In this document: piece by piece, positions 38,592 to 49,914 of the stretch
Layout of the letters: each line of letters begins with the position of its first letter
How positions within the stretch are numbered: position 1 is the stretch's first letter
Assembly (NCBI GenBank): GCA_021927905.1
Contig: BLLK01000045.1
Span: forward strand, 3,224,001-3,288,000
Reading direction: 5' to 3'
From: Chaetoceros tenuissimus
Lineage: Eukaryota > Bacillariophyta > Thalassiosirophyceae > Chaetocerotales > Chaetocerotaceae
Length of the DNA stretch: 64,000 nucleotides
The notes under the pieces: model-generated
Database searches by the model: none
What the model was told of the DNA's origin: nothing
Seen by the model: only the letters and a program-made list of their open reading frames with translations
Position numbers and translations under genes: made by a program

Positions 38592-39412
38592 GAAGATGAG
38601 ATATATTTTGGAGATGCAGACTGTGCCTAGAGTTTTATGTTGCACTACTTTCTCTGAGAGCTATAAATACTGAAAAGTACTTTATTCAAACAAAGTAAAG
38701 GAATAAAACATGCAGAATGGCTGGTGTAGTGTTGAGAGATTAGAAGTGGGCATGTTTCCAGTTTCTGTTTCTGTTTTCGTTCATTTTTACTCTTTTTATC
38801 TTTTGGCATAAACTTGATCACAGGGGGATAAGAGAAGGGTGACTGAAAAAAAGATTCGCATTATTCAGTAGATTACTTGAATACCCTCTATGAAAAGAAA
38901 GGGGTTGAAGTCAAATGTCTATTTATGGCTAATATAGAGTGATTGAGTGACGTAATTCAACAGGTTCATCGGTCAGCAGCTGACATGAAACTGCAACCTA
39001 AAAGTTGTCACCAAAAGCCGATCAAAAGAGTATCTTTTGTTTCGCTTGAATGGTGATTCAGTTTCTACCCCTTCTTCCTCCATCAAGAAGAAGAACAACC
39101 GCTTTAGTTCTTCAACTTCATTGGAATTGTGAAAAGGAGGAAGAGTCCGAAATAAAACTAGGAAAGAAAAAAGAAAACACTTTAGTTTCCAACGATAACA
39201 TGGTTTTTAAATCTAATTACACCTATTGCTTTTAAGATTTTGGAAAGTAGTGTGTGTGTTTGTGTGTTTTGTTTTGTATCGTAGGTACCCATATAAAGTA
39301 TACATCAAGTACAAAATTTCGTAGTTTTGCATTTCCCAACATCAGTTTCAAGCAAGTTGTATGAAACATCTATATTCATAAGATGAATTCATTCTCGTCT
39401 CCGTTCCAATTC
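38592..39412. other. Intergenic, 0.8 kb
   Basis: Spacer between the zinc-finger promoter and the 3' end of the beta-rich secreted gene. It contains a TATA-like CTATAAATA near 38660 and a GT-rich simple repeat near 39250-39275. Confidence 0.45.
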
Positions 39413-40560
39413 TTAGAAGCTAACTTCTCTCTTGATGCTAACATTGGTTCCGGTAACCTCGGTTCCATCAAGTGGAAGATTGATGCTTGCAGTCCATGCA
39501 GAGTCCTTCCACTCAATATCAACAGAATCGTCTGGGGTAAGAGTGGTGGTGATGGAGTTGTCATCTCCAAGAGAACGCTCCCAAGCTACAGAGACATCTC
39601 CATTGGAGCCAATAGTTGGAGCAACTCTGTTCTCATCATCAAGCTGTCTAGAGATGGTTACAGATTGAGCATCCTGGGAAGCAGTAAGCTCAACATCAGT
39701 TCCATCCTTGCTGTAGTTTACTACAACATCAGCCTCCTCGGTCTCAACGTTGTAACGTGGGTTCACGGTGATTCTAGCTCCATCAGAGTCAATTCCCTTT
39801 ACAGCAGAAACTCTTCTTACAGCGAATCCATCTCCAGCATTAGCCTCAAGGTGGATGTCAAGGTCTGCTCCTTCGTTGGATGCATCGATATCAACATCAG
39901 CAGCAGTGAAGTCGGTTCCTGTAAAGGTTGCCTTTGCAGATACTCCCCAGTCTCCTAGAGAGGTGGAAGCCTTTCCCCAAATGTTCTTTGGAAGGGAAGC
40001 AATGTCAGTGGTTGGACGAGCAGAAGCTTCAATTCCGTATTCGATATCAAGGTCTCCAGAAGTGGTGGATGCAGACCAAGAAAGGGATGGGTCAAGTCCT
40101 CCAAGATCAGCAAAGTTTCCATCTTGTACGTTGATCTATAAAAGAAAAAGAGATGTGTTTTTGTAAGAAGACATGTTTGAGAATGAGATATTAGAGAATG
40201 CTCGGTGATTACAGTAAACCATGAGACAGCCTTTGGCTTCTTTTTGTTCGATATATAACTGCAAAGCACATAAATCATTGAAATGTTCCTCCAATGACCA
40301 ATGCATTTCATTTTCTTGTGTAGTCTAGAGAACACAAACGATTGCATCGCCATATCTTGTTTGAACAATGGAATAGATGCAATATATTGCCAAGCATAGC
40401 TCAATGACAATGCAAAGATATGTATTGACCAAAACATATAATCCAATAGGTGTCACAACATGCGAACAATGTTTTCAACTGAAATACTTACGGTAAGGGA
40501 TGGCTTGTTTGCAGCAGCAGATCCTACAACAGCGAGAAGAGTAACAGCAGAGAGCTTCAT
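39413..40560 (-). CDS. Secreted beta-strand-rich protein, family copy 1, 2 exons, 263 aa
   Basis: Exons 40492-40560 and 39413-40135; the 356-bp intron starts GTAAGT and ends TATAG. Exon 1 encodes a clean signal peptide (MKLSAVTLLAVVGSAAA). The mature protein is a run of alternating polar/hydrophobic strands with LGGLDPSLSWSASTTSGDLD, LPKNIWGKASTSLGDWGVSA, VNPRYNVE, NGDVSVAWERSL, DDSVDIEWKDSAWTA and an ending Phe. It aligns along its whole length with 46912-48035, which also encodes exactly 263 residues. The pattern resembles a beta-barrel or beta-sandwich; I recognise no named family. Location after signal cleavage is open: secreted, wall or plastid envelope. Confidence 0.82.
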
Positions 40561-40997
40561 TTTAGAAAGTAGAGTAAGAAGAGAGAACTTGAAAGTTTTG
40601 TGCAGTTTGCGAAATTATGAGCAAAGTTGGAGTTGAAAAGCTTGGCAAAAGATAGGTTTGCTTGAAGAAAAAAGATCTGATTCAGGGAAAGGTGTCAAGG
40701 GATTGTAAAAAAACGTTGCGTTGCAGGCAATTTTTGGCCAATGAAGTTCGCAGTTGGTGACATAAAAGGCCTAGAGGCGTCAACTGCTGTCAAACCACGT
40801 CAGAAGGTATGAAAAGATCCAGTGAAGAAAGAGATAAGAAAGAGAAGTGAAGGAAATGAAAAACTGTATTTCAACCGCCACAAAGTGACGGAGAAACGAC
40901 GCTTTTTCCCTGATTCTCTATTTTTTCTCGATGCAATTGCAGCCCATCTCATAAAGTATTTATCACTTTTCCTCTATTCCTAGCTATTCCTTCAACT
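40561..40997. other. Divergent intergenic region
   Basis: About 440 bp upstream of the beta-rich gene; no gene seen. Confidence 0.45.
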
Positions 40998-41262
40998 ATG
41001 AAGACCTATCAGTGCCTTTCCTTCGTAACTTGCCTACTTTGTGTTTACACGTCTCAAGCTTTCTCACCTGCATTCGGATCCAATCGTAATGTAAAACATT
41101 GTTCTCAATATTGTACAAGCTGCAAAAGGTATGGAACTTGTAGGTGTTTCTCATGAAGTAGGAAAAGGAAAAGATGTGATTGAAGGGCATCAAATATGGA
41201 GAATGACGGGAGGGATCATTGAATTCAACGATTTTGACTACAGGGATGCTACAGGATGGTAA
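40998..41262 (+). pseudogene. Broken short gene with plastid-type presequence
   Basis: From ATG 40998 a frame of 52 codons encodes a signal peptide followed by SQAFSPAFGSNRN, the kind of Ala-Phe cleavage site used for diatom plastid import, and stops at 41156. A frame shifted by one base is open from 41095 to 41262 and reads like protein (NIVLNIVQAAKGMELVGVSH to DFDYRDATGW). Joined, they would be a plastid-directed peptide of about 88 residues. A shift or unrecognised splice is needed. I do not recognise the mature part. Confidence 0.4.
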
Positions 41263-41858
41263 CTTCTCGTCATCTCTTCTATAGATTGTAGCTAGGTATA
41301 CTTGTTTATGAATACTTTGTTTCAAGAACAAAGAACATAAAGGCTTTTTCCAAGAAATATTGTGATGAACGAGAGGATAAGGAAGCTTTCACCAACACAT
41401 GGTTGACGGTAACCATTATTTTGGTGAAGCTTATCTTTCAGTAAAGCCAATTTCATAAGAAGTGCGCCTTTATATTCGTAGCTTCAAAAAGATGTGAACA
41501 GTTTCAAATCAACACTACAAAGACTACCACAAAATTAAAATGATCAACGAAAATACTTTACTCGAGGTAGATAGCAATCATATATATCCGATATATATAT
41601 AATTGCGTTCATAGTTCTATTGTTATTTGTTGAGGTTGACAAAATAGAGTGAAGATGCATAGAAGAAATCATTTTTTACTTTTTGCAAAAAGGAAAACAT
41701 ACTTACAGAACTGTTTGTAGTTAAAAAAGGCCTAAATGACTCGTTTGCCTTCGTATCTTTTGATGTGAGTGTTTCTTTTGTACAGTTTTGTGATGGTGCA
41801 CCTTTTCCTCTCTTTCCTATGCAAAAGTCGACTGACTATCATTAATTTATCAAACACC
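41263..41858. other. Intergenic, no gene seen
   Basis: About 600 bp of AT-rich sequence with TATATATATA near 41590; promoter of the GST gene. Confidence 0.45.
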
Positions 41859-42734
41859 ATGAGCGACGAACCAGATACAAAGAAGCCAAAAACAGAGGAA
41901 AAGAAGGAGGAAAAGCCACAATCTCTACCAGAAGGCTATGAAGTTCCAAAAGTCTGGCAGAGTCCACCTCCAATGGGAGGAAAGATAAACGCCATGAACA
42001 AACCCGAAGCAGGAGCAAGATATGAAGCAGAGCTACCAAAGGGGGACAAGCCATATCAGCTTTACTCGCTGTTCACTCCAAATGGTCAAAAGGTCTCAAT
42101 CCTGATGGAAGAACTCGGTCTCGAATACGATCCTCATGTCATCAACATTATGAAGAACGAACAGTTCTCATCTGGATTTACTCATCTTAATCCAAACTCA
42201 AAGATACCTGTACTATTAGATACAACTGTGAAGGTGCCTCATGATCCAAAAGCTGGAGGTTTACGAGTTTTTGAATCAGGTAACATCCTACTATATCTCG
42301 CTGAGAAGCATGGAAAATTCATACCTAAAGATCCAATCGGAAGAACTGAATGCCTCAATTGGCTCTTTTGGCAAATGGGTACTGCACCTTATATTGGCGG
42401 TGGGTTTGGTCATTTCTACAGATATGCACCTGTGAAAATTGAGTATTGTATCAATCGCTTTTCAATGGAAGCCAAACGAATTTTAGATGTATTGGACAAA
42501 CATCTGGCAAGTAAAAGTGTCATCACTGGAGAAGAAAATACATTTATTTGCGGAAAGGAGTATACGATCGCGGATATGGCTATATTTCCTTGGATATCCT
42601 GTATTGAGCATTACTATCAAGCAAAAGAATTTTTGGATTTAGAATCGTATAAGCATGTGGGAAGATGGTGCAAATTACTCTTGGAACGTGAGGCAGTTGC
42701 AAAGGGAATGAAGGTTTGTCCCATTTCCTTCTAG
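41859..42734 (+). CDS. Glutathione S-transferase of the YghU/GstB type (291 aa)
   Basis: ATG 41859 (MSDEPDTKKPK) gives 291 residues, close to bacterial YghU (288). The frame is open upstream, but the extra 30 residues are not family sequence. It has the long YghU N-terminal extension, then the thioredoxin-like domain: YQLYSLFTPNGQKVSILMEE, FSSGFTHLNPNSKIPVLLD, and VFESGNILLYLAEKHGKF with the glutathione-binding ES pair. The helical domain has LNWLFWQMGTAPYIGGGFGH, YAPVKIEYCINRF and TIADMAIFPW. YghU enzymes bind two glutathiones and reduce disulfides and peroxides. No targeting sequence, so cytosolic. Confidence 0.93.
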   Translation: MSDEPDTKKPKTEEKKEEKPQSLPEGYEVPKVWQSPPPMGGKINAMNKPEAGARYEAELPKGDKPYQLYSLFTPNGQKVSILMEELGLEYDPHVINIMKNEQFSSGFTHLNPNSKIPVLLDTTVKVPHDPKAGGLRVFESGNILLYLAEKHGKFIPKDPIGRTECLNWLFWQMGTAPYIGGGFGHFYRYAPVKIEYCINRFSMEAKRILDVLDKHLASKSVITGEENTFICGKEYTIADMAIFPWISCIEHYYQAKEFLDLESYKHVGRWCKLLLEREAVAKGMKVCPISF

Positions 42735-42987
42735 TTGAAATTGTATTTAACCTTCTAAGAAGGTTGATTTTGGAGATTGGAGGTATTTCCACCAAAGTGC
42801 TTACTACGTTGGGCACGGATTTTAAATATGTCATAGGGAAGATGGAAAGTTCTTATTTTGAAACGTCGCTCTGAGTGTCTTTTATTAAGCGTTTCGATTC
42901 CAAGATTAGATCAAGAAAGGAAAAATTATGACTTCAAATCTTCGTATCATATAAATACTGTAAAGAAATATGTGATAACAAAAGAGA

Positions 42988-44514
42988 ATGGATACAAAAA
43001 CTAGCAATCCTTTTAATGAAAAAAGAAGATTCTTCAGCAGTGTTCAGGTATGGTTGAAACACTTAATGAAGTGGGAAGTTTCCCATAAAAAGCTTGTTGA
43101 GACTTTCGAAGAGCAATATGTTAAGCAAAATAATACAGTCGATCCAAACGCAGAGCCTTTGAATATTCTGGTACTGGTAAGTACAGTTTATCATAGGTAG
43201 CTAGAACTTCTTACATTGTGTCTTATTTCCCTTATTCGCCCAAAGGATGGAGGAGGCATGAAAGGCTATGGCGGAATGCAAATGCTGCTGACCATACAAG
43301 AAGTCTACTTCAAAGAGAGAGGACGAGATCTTTTCCAGCAATTTGATTTCATCGCAGGTACTTCTGTGGGAGGTATAACTGCTTTAGGTGCTGCAGATTT
43401 GAATGCAAATGGCTGGTCCACGGATGAAATTCTATCCATGAAGTGTAGAGTTATGATTGATGAGGCTAGAGAAAAGTGCTTCAAAAGCATGTCTCTCAAA
43501 AATATTGTATTTTCAAATCAAATGGTCCGGCAAGATAGTCAAGCCATTTATGTATTGTAACCAGATTTCGACAAACCTCTTCGACAAAAGCATTGTATTC
43601 CAACAACGGTGTGTATTGCAGCAGTGAAAGAGCGTCTGGCATTTATCGAAAAGGAAGAGACTTTGGATGAAATAGCCTCAAGGGAATTAGAACCTTTAAT
43701 TGCAAGGACCTATGACTACCCAAAAACTTTCAATTCTAATATTCCGCTCGCATCTAGCAGTAGTGATATGAGACTCTATCAAGCAATGGCTGCAACATCT
43801 GTAGCACCAGTAGTATTTGACTCAGTTAAGACTGAAGTTGATGGCAAGGAAAGAATACTAGGTGATGGTGGACTTTTTCAAAATTGCCCAATGTCCCTTG
43901 CTTTGGATGAAGTCAGTAGGCTTTATCCAACACGACCTCTGGGAGTGATATTGAATATAGGCTATGGACCTGAGGAAGAAGCACTGATTCATAGAACTAT
44001 AGATACTGCAAGGTTAGTCCATCCGAATCTTCATTATCAGCGCATTGCGCCTCATGACGTCTTCAAGGATTTTTCGCCAGCCGAAACAGACATTCAAGTG
44101 ATAACTGATATGGAGAGAAAAGTTGAAGAATTCATTCGAACTACTCCTCGAGTACAAAATGCGCTCAAGGTATCAAAAAAGTTACTTCAGTCCAAGCCGA
44201 GGTGTTTTGGAAACAGAAGTGATGATTCAAATTTAAAACATGGAAAAGATTTGCAGTCTTTAAACGCAAACACGATAGATGAACAGAAACTATTAGAGGA
44301 ACGGCGACAATCATGCAATCGAAAATTTAAAGGCAGTGATACTGTATCAACTGATTCTAAAGAATCAAAGTCTAAACAACATACAACTGCACGAAGCTAC
44401 AACAAGATATATGCCAACGTCAAATCATCAGGATATGGATATGGTGGTAGTTACCAACCGATGTGTTTACGAAAAAATATTCGAGTAAAGAATCACAGTA
44501 GTACTGCCGCCTAA
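42988..44514 (+). CDS. Patatin-like phospholipase with an in-frame stop, 2 exons
   Basis: Exons 42988-43176 and 43246-44514; the 69-bp intron starts GTAAGT and ends CAAAG, joining NILVL to DGGGMKGYGG. The oxyanion loop DGGGMKG, the nucleophile elbow GTSVGG and the second dyad residue in LGDGGLFQNCP are all present. The frame is broken by TAA at 43558-43560 between QAIYVL and PDFDKPLRQKHC, yet sequence on both sides is in the same frame and looks like patatin. A GT-AG pair could remove 39 bases in frame, but that is very short and would take out family-like sequence. Nonsense allele or recent pseudogene is likelier. A TATA-like CATATAAATA lies 35 bp before the ATG. Confidence 0.72.
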
Positions 44515-45036
44515 ATTCGAAAAATACATATGACAGCTCTCTTCGGACAGAAACATCTCGTACTATTACTAGAAAAGCATTTGTCAGAAAAAGCGATAAA
44601 ATTGATACATCTCTTTCTCCGTTTATTGTGGGTACTATTTCAGATGAAGTCAACATCAATATGATGCAATCTATTTTCATTTGCTCTAATTAGTAATATG
44701 ACATATACAAATTTCGAACGACTTGTTTCGAAAGTGATTTCGTTCACATGGGAAAGTGCGTGAGAGGTGAAGTTTTTTCTTTGGAATATGAAGAACCCTT
44801 TTGCCTAATTTCAGTTGAGATTTATCCAAACGCCCAAGGATTCACCATCCAATCTTCGCGTCACTTTCACTTAATATTTGAGAGTGAACGGGATCTGATA
44901 TAAACATTATAGACTTCATTCTTTACTTTAGTACTATACGTGCCTTCACAACCAACGCGCATAACATTATGTAACGAACAGTGTTAGTTTAAAAAGTGTC
45001 AAAACATAATAACAGTATAAAGTATACCTCTCAACA
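44515..45036. other. Intergenic between convergent genes, no gene seen
   Basis: About 520 bp between the patatin and receptor 3' ends. Confidence 0.4.
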
Positions 45037-46308
45037 CTACTCTTGAACAAAATTATACCATTCCTCAGAACGTGATACTGCAAGCATAGATCTTCTTAGC
45101 CCCTCATAGTATTCACCATTTGTACTTCTATCGTCATAGGAAACAAAAGACTCGGAATCAGAATCTCCACGGTGACGATGAACCTCTCCTGACATGACAG
45201 GTAGAGCTTGAGGAGTTGGTGGTACCTCACCTCCTGAAGTAACCACTATGGAGAAACAGTAACTCCATGATGCTTCTGGAAACATCTTAGAGAGTACTTG
45301 TACTTTTGGCCTTGTATAAATGAGTAAGAGTAGATTTCCAAACATTGGCCAAAGAGTGGAGTTGATCCAAAATAGTGCTGTTGTTTTTGAAGCTATTCTT
45401 TGACTTGCAGCCATTGCAAGAGGAGCTGCGAAAGTACAAGTAAATGCGGCGATATAGAGGATGGATTGACGAAGAGAGCTTTTTGTCAAGGTAAAGTTCC
45501 TTGCTTCATTTTCATTTAGATTTTCGTTTGCCACTGGAGTATTGTTCTCAGTAAATTCTTCACTATTTCGACGTGCATTTACCTCTTCATTATCGTTGTT
45601 GTTGTTGCTACTATTTTTCTTGGATGATTCTGATAGGTTCCTTTCAATCAAATATACATGATATGTGATGGAACATAGTAATATAAGTAGACATACAAAC
45701 ACTGTCACTATCTCAACAGCAACCAATTTCAAGGTATTTGGGGCTTTTTCTCCCCTCTCACATGGAATAAAACCTTCATCACCAATATCTCCTATTCCAC
45801 ATCCATATGGTTCGGTATGTACTGAGCAGAGAGGACCATACTTTACTGTATTCATTTCCTTTTTGGCGACAGCAATACTTGGCAAAATCAAGCTACCAAG
45901 CCAAATCGAAAGATGTAGGTATTTCTCTTCCCCTTTTGCGAATTTTTGTGGGGATGTGCCATGATTAACCCTTCTCCAGAAGAAGTAAATCAAAAAGAGC
46001 AAATAGAAAGATGTAATTTCGACACCCAAAAAGTATACGAAACCGACATAATCACAAGACAGAGTTGTTCCAATTGCCATATGACTTGCTTCCATTGAAT
46101 CTTTAGGGACAAGAAATGGTCCTACAAATCTTGCAAAGGAAGTTATGATATCACCGATACTTAATCCAAAAATGATTCGACTGTATGAAGACTTTAGCCC
46201 TCTTGGGGACTTTCGTATCATGTGAACAATTGTAGATGACGACGTGAGTGAAAGAGATGATATGATGCATTTCACGATATTCCCTGCTACAGCTTCTTGG
46301 GTCCTCAT
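45037..46308 (-). CDS. Seven-helix G-protein-coupled-receptor-like protein (423 aa)
   Basis: ATG 46308 is used, as the upstream part of the frame starts with a non-ATG codon. Seven hydrophobic segments can be traced. The first lies just after the N-terminus, and SPRGLKSSYSRIIFGLSIGD marks the first loop and helix 2. ITSFYLLFLIYFFWRRV is helix 3 with a basic end. An extracellular loop holds several cysteines (CSVHTEPYGC, CERGEK). A long Asn/Glu-rich third intracellular loop separates helices 5 and 6, and INSTLWPMFGNLLLLIYTRP is helix 7. The tail is Ser-rich. This family is expanded in diatoms; ligands are unknown. Confidence 0.74.
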   Translation of the reverse strand: MRTQEAVAGNIVKCIISSLSLTSSSTIVHMIRKSPRGLKSSYSRIIFGLSIGDIITSFARFVGPFLVPKDSMEASHMAIGTTLSCDYVGFVYFLGVEITSFYLLFLIYFFWRRVNHGTSPQKFAKGEEKYLHLSIWLGSLILPSIAVAKKEMNTVKYGPLCSVHTEPYGCGIGDIGDEGFIPCERGEKAPNTLKLVAVEIVTVFVCLLILLCSITYHVYLIERNLSESSKKNSSNNNNDNEEVNARRNSEEFTENNTPVANENLNENEARNFTLTKSSLRQSILYIAAFTCTFAAPLAMAASQRIASKTTALFWINSTLWPMFGNLLLLIYTRPKVQVLSKMFPEASWSYCFSIVVTSGGEVPPTPQALPVMSGEVHRHRGDSDSESFVSYDDRSTNGEYYEGLRRSMLAVSRSEEWYNFVQE

Positions 46309-46911
46309 TTCTTTTATGTCTTGTTGGTTTCTTTCAAAATGTAGTGGGTGCAAGTTCTCTAGACCAAATCTTACGTGAATATGATGTATTTTATCAAATG
46401 TGAGTTTCCTGTTTCAGAGTAAAGACTTACGCCTTTGCAGTGCTTTATGTATTTATTGTATTATAAAAAATCTTGGCCTTCTCTACCATAGCGTTCGGGT
46501 TCTCTAAATCTACCAACCCGACAAATGAAGAGAAGTATTCTTCTACGTATGCTTATACTGTTGTTATGTTTTGACACTTTGAACTAACACTATTCGTTAT
46601 ATAATGCAAAAACTATATGCTTTACCAATTGAAGAGTGTATTCATTTACTTCAAGATTATAAGAATCCGTCCATCGTCAATTTCTTTAAATGGAATTTCA
46701 TTTTTGAGTCCCATATTCCAAAAGACCGTTACTTTTTCTCCCAGACCCACATGGCTAGAGAGAGGCCACCTCATCTGACAGGGGGTGTCAACTTTCTTTT
46801 TGATCATCCTCCGATGAACGCATCTTTTCATGTTCAACGTTCTATTGCACAATTTCTAATTCAATTCAATTGATCTTTCGCCTATCCTTCAAAGAATCTC
46901 AACAAGTAATA
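46309..46911. other. Divergent promoter region
   Basis: About 600 bp between the receptor (minus) and beta-rich copy 2 (plus). It contains TTGGCCTTCTC near 46473, similar to the small-protein box. Confidence 0.45.
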
Positions 46912-48035
46912 ATGAAGCTACAAATAGTATCTGCTCTTGCTCTTCTTTCAGCTGCTGAAGCTGGGGTATCCGTTCCTAGCGTATCTGTGAGTTTATAGAT
47001 GTGATCGACATGATCGGATCGTCGGGCGGCACTATTTTCTTTTTTTCTTTCTTTTTTAGACGAATCTGGAAATTGAAAGGAGAAGAAATGAAACTAAAAG
47101 CAGCAATAGAAATGTAATTGCTAATATATGACATGGCATGAACAGAAGAGCTTCCATTTCTCAGTCTTGCAATATTCTAACATATCATATGTCTCATGAA
47201 TCTAATTTCTTTTCTTTTTTTCTTTCAAAGGTGGACGTGAAAGGCATCGAAAGCGGTAGTGGACCATTTGAAGGACTCGATCCAGTTGTATCATGGGGAG
47301 CATCTACATCTGTTCTCGGCTGTGACATTGAGGTACGTAAAAATTCATATGCAATTGAAATATTCATCAAGGCTATTTTTCTCATCATTTTCTCTGATTG
47401 GATTCTATTAAATATTTTAGACTGGAGCCACTTCTTCCATCAAACCAACACTTGACGTACTTTCACTTCCAAAATCTGTATGGGGAAAAATCTCAACTCA
47501 GGCAGGAGGATGGGGTATCTCTTCGACAATAAGTGCCAAATTTGATGGTTCTAAAGGATCGAAAAATCTAGCACTCGACAATGATGATTTGGATGCAAAT
47601 CTTGAAATTGCATCGGTAGGAGGTGCACTCAAGACACAGGTTCAAAAAGGATTTGATGTACTTGGTGGTCGTCTTTCTGTGAATCCAAGATACAACCTTG
47701 CGAATTCGGAGGGAGATGTCGTTCTTGGATATGATACGGATGGAACTTCAGTCACGATTGAGGCATCTTGTCAGCAGCAGAAATTGACTGTTGCGCAGCG
47801 TATTAATGATGGGAATAGAATCACTCCTTCTGTTACTTCGAATGGAGATGTAAGTGTTGCTTGGAGAAAGAGTTTGGATGGAGGAAATTCTGTGACTACT
47901 ACTTTGAATGTGAATGATTCTGTTAGTGTTCAGTGGCAAGATGGACCTTGGACTGCTACTTTCTCTTCACCAATGGATGGAATCAAGACTGGAGACATTG
48001 ACGTCAAGATCAATAGAAAATTGAGTTTGCTATAG
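46912..48035 (+). CDS. Secreted beta-strand-rich protein, family copy 2, 3 exons, 263 aa
   Basis: Exons 46912-46986, 47231-47332 and 47421-48035; introns of 244 and 88 bp with GTGAGT/AAAG and GTACGT/TTTAG. Signal peptide MKLQIVSALALLSAAEA. The mature part aligns with copy 1: FEGLDPVVSWGASTSVLGCD, LPKSVWGKISTQAGGWGISS, VNPRYNLA, NGDVSVAWRKSLDGGNSVTT, NDSVSVQWQDGPWTATFS. The total length equals copy 1 exactly (263). The second intron is absent from copy 1, so an intron was gained or lost after duplication. Function unknown. Confidence 0.82.
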
Positions 48036-48138
48036 ATGCTGGATTGTAATGATACTTTGTTTCGATCAATTTAAAGTTTAAGATGCAATAGCGATTTTAG
48101 GGACATATATTGAATTACTTGTTACAAAAATGAATTTT

Positions 48139-49914
48139 TCATTCCTCGAATATATCAGCACAGGCATTCTTACTGGAGTAAACTATTCTTCCTGGACGTT
48201 TGCAAAGTCCTTCCTTCACAGTGATGCCTTCAATTTTTTCAACAGCCAGAATATCCAACTTCGGAACAGCATCAGAATCAGCATCAATACTTGTCAATCC
48301 AGTATTATTATCCAAGGAAAGATACGTGAGTGAATCAGGAAAGTTCTCTGAAGTAATGATGAAGTCACCTTCAAACTTGTTATCTTGAAGATAAAGGTCC
48401 TTGAGGTTGGTTAGAATCCCCCCACCAACAAATCCCGTCATTAACTTGTTCCGGCACACGTCACGTATAGATACTTGATAGATTTTGGGAAATTCATCTC
48501 ATTGATAATAAATTCACTGACGAAATCAGTATCACCAAACGAAAATTCCTCAAGACTTGTGAGAATTTGTAAACCAGCAAAGCCTGTCAACTTCTTTCTA
48601 CCAGTCAAGTGTAGAGATTCAATAGATGTTGGGAAGGTCTCCTCAGTGAAGATAAAATCACCTTCGAAGTCGCTAGAGTAAGAAAAAAACAGGGTCTCTA
48701 GATTTGTGAGAATCTGTAAACCAACAAAGCCTGTCAACTTGTTACCAGGCAAGCCTAGAGTCTTGATAGATGTCGGGAAGGTCTCTTTATTGATGATAAA
48801 ATTACCTACAATCTCATTTCTTTCAATAAAAAGACTATCAAGGTTTGTGAGAATCTGCAAACCAAAAAGGCCTTCTAAATTGTTACCAGTCAAGCTAAGA
48901 GTCTTTAGAGATGTCGGGAAGTTCTCTTCGTTGATGATAAAATCACCCTCGATCTCGTTATCGTCAAGATACAAAGTTTCTAGGGTTTTGAAAATTTGTA
49001 AACCAACAAAGCCTTCCAACTTGTTCCGAGCAAAGGATAGCAGCTTCAGAGATGTCGGGAAATTCTCTTCATTGATGATAAAATCACCTTCGAACGCATT
49101 AACAGAAAGGTAAAGAGTCGCTAGGTTCTTCAGAACGTTTCCGCCAGTAAAGGCTGTCACCTTGTTCCCCCACAGCGCTAGTCTTTTCAAATTTTCACTT
49201 GCACCTACTACAGCGAAGGTACCAGATAGGCTGTTGTCAGAGAGACAGACATCTTGTATGGAATTGAATCCAAACAACGTGAATCTTCCGGTCAAATTGA
49301 ATCGATCCATATTTAATTTTGTCACTTCCTTCGACTTGTTACAAGTAACACCTCTCCAATGACAATGATTTTTTGCCGAAAGCCAGCGACCTTTGATTAA
49401 GATGGCGCTGCAATCATCTTTGCAGTTGGCAGAATAAATTAGAGCGAGAATTAGACGTTCCTACCAATACACGATGAAGAAATGATTTGGTTGGCAAGAA
49501 ATTTCACTAACTGAGTTAAAGCAAACATACTACAATTCTTACCTTCATGTAGTTATTGTACTCCTTCATGTGGTTATTGTACTCCATCACGTACTTCTCC
49601 TTTATGTAGTTATTGTACTCTTTATCGCCTGTTGGCCACTCGGCTGATGGATGATTTGTCATATTCAAGAACCATTCTCTGGCAACATTGAAATCGTCTC
49701 TGCAGTAGGAAGAGAAATCCTGACTCTCAACCAAAGATTTAATGATACCATCAAGGAGAAGTCCTTTCGTAGCTTTGTAGCTTCTGACAATTTCACAATT
49801 GCTTGTTGCTACCAGAAACTCCAGAGATTCCTTAGTCTTTGTTGCAAAGTTGGTAAGAATACTAGCGAGGATGAGCAAAGCAAGAATGGTAAGAATTGTA
49901 TGTAGTTTCATCAT
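48139..49914 (-). CDS. Secreted LRR protein A, 2 exons, frameshifted near the C-terminus
   Basis: Exon 1 is 49543-49914: signal peptide, QDFSSYCRDDFNVAREWFL element, a small tandem repeat EYNNYIK/EYNNHMK/EYNNYMK, and an end at YMK. The 82-bp intron starts GTAAGA and ends GGTAG. Exon 2 runs from 49460 with ERLILALIYSANCKDDC, the cap NHCHWRGVTC (as in plant-type LRR caps), then leucine-rich repeats that recur with a period of about 141-144 bases. The frame stops at 48441, but a frame shifted by one base (48139-48459) continues the repeats to a natural end, so an indel lies at about 48445-48459. Paralog of the gene at 53343-56004. Confidence 0.72.

Noticed and set aside
39383-40166. Long plus-strand frames opposite the beta-rich gene copy 1
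   Set aside because: The minus-strand gene has a signal peptide, a spliceable intron and a full-length paralog, so the plus frames are shadows.
43552-43590. 39-bp GT-AG intron removing the patatin TAA
   Set aside because: Far shorter than the other introns here (49 bp or more), no branch site, and it would delete PDFDKPLR-like sequence that fits the family.
46604-46873. 89-codon plus frame upstream of beta-rich copy 2
   Set aside because: Lies in a promoter region, no recognisable feature.
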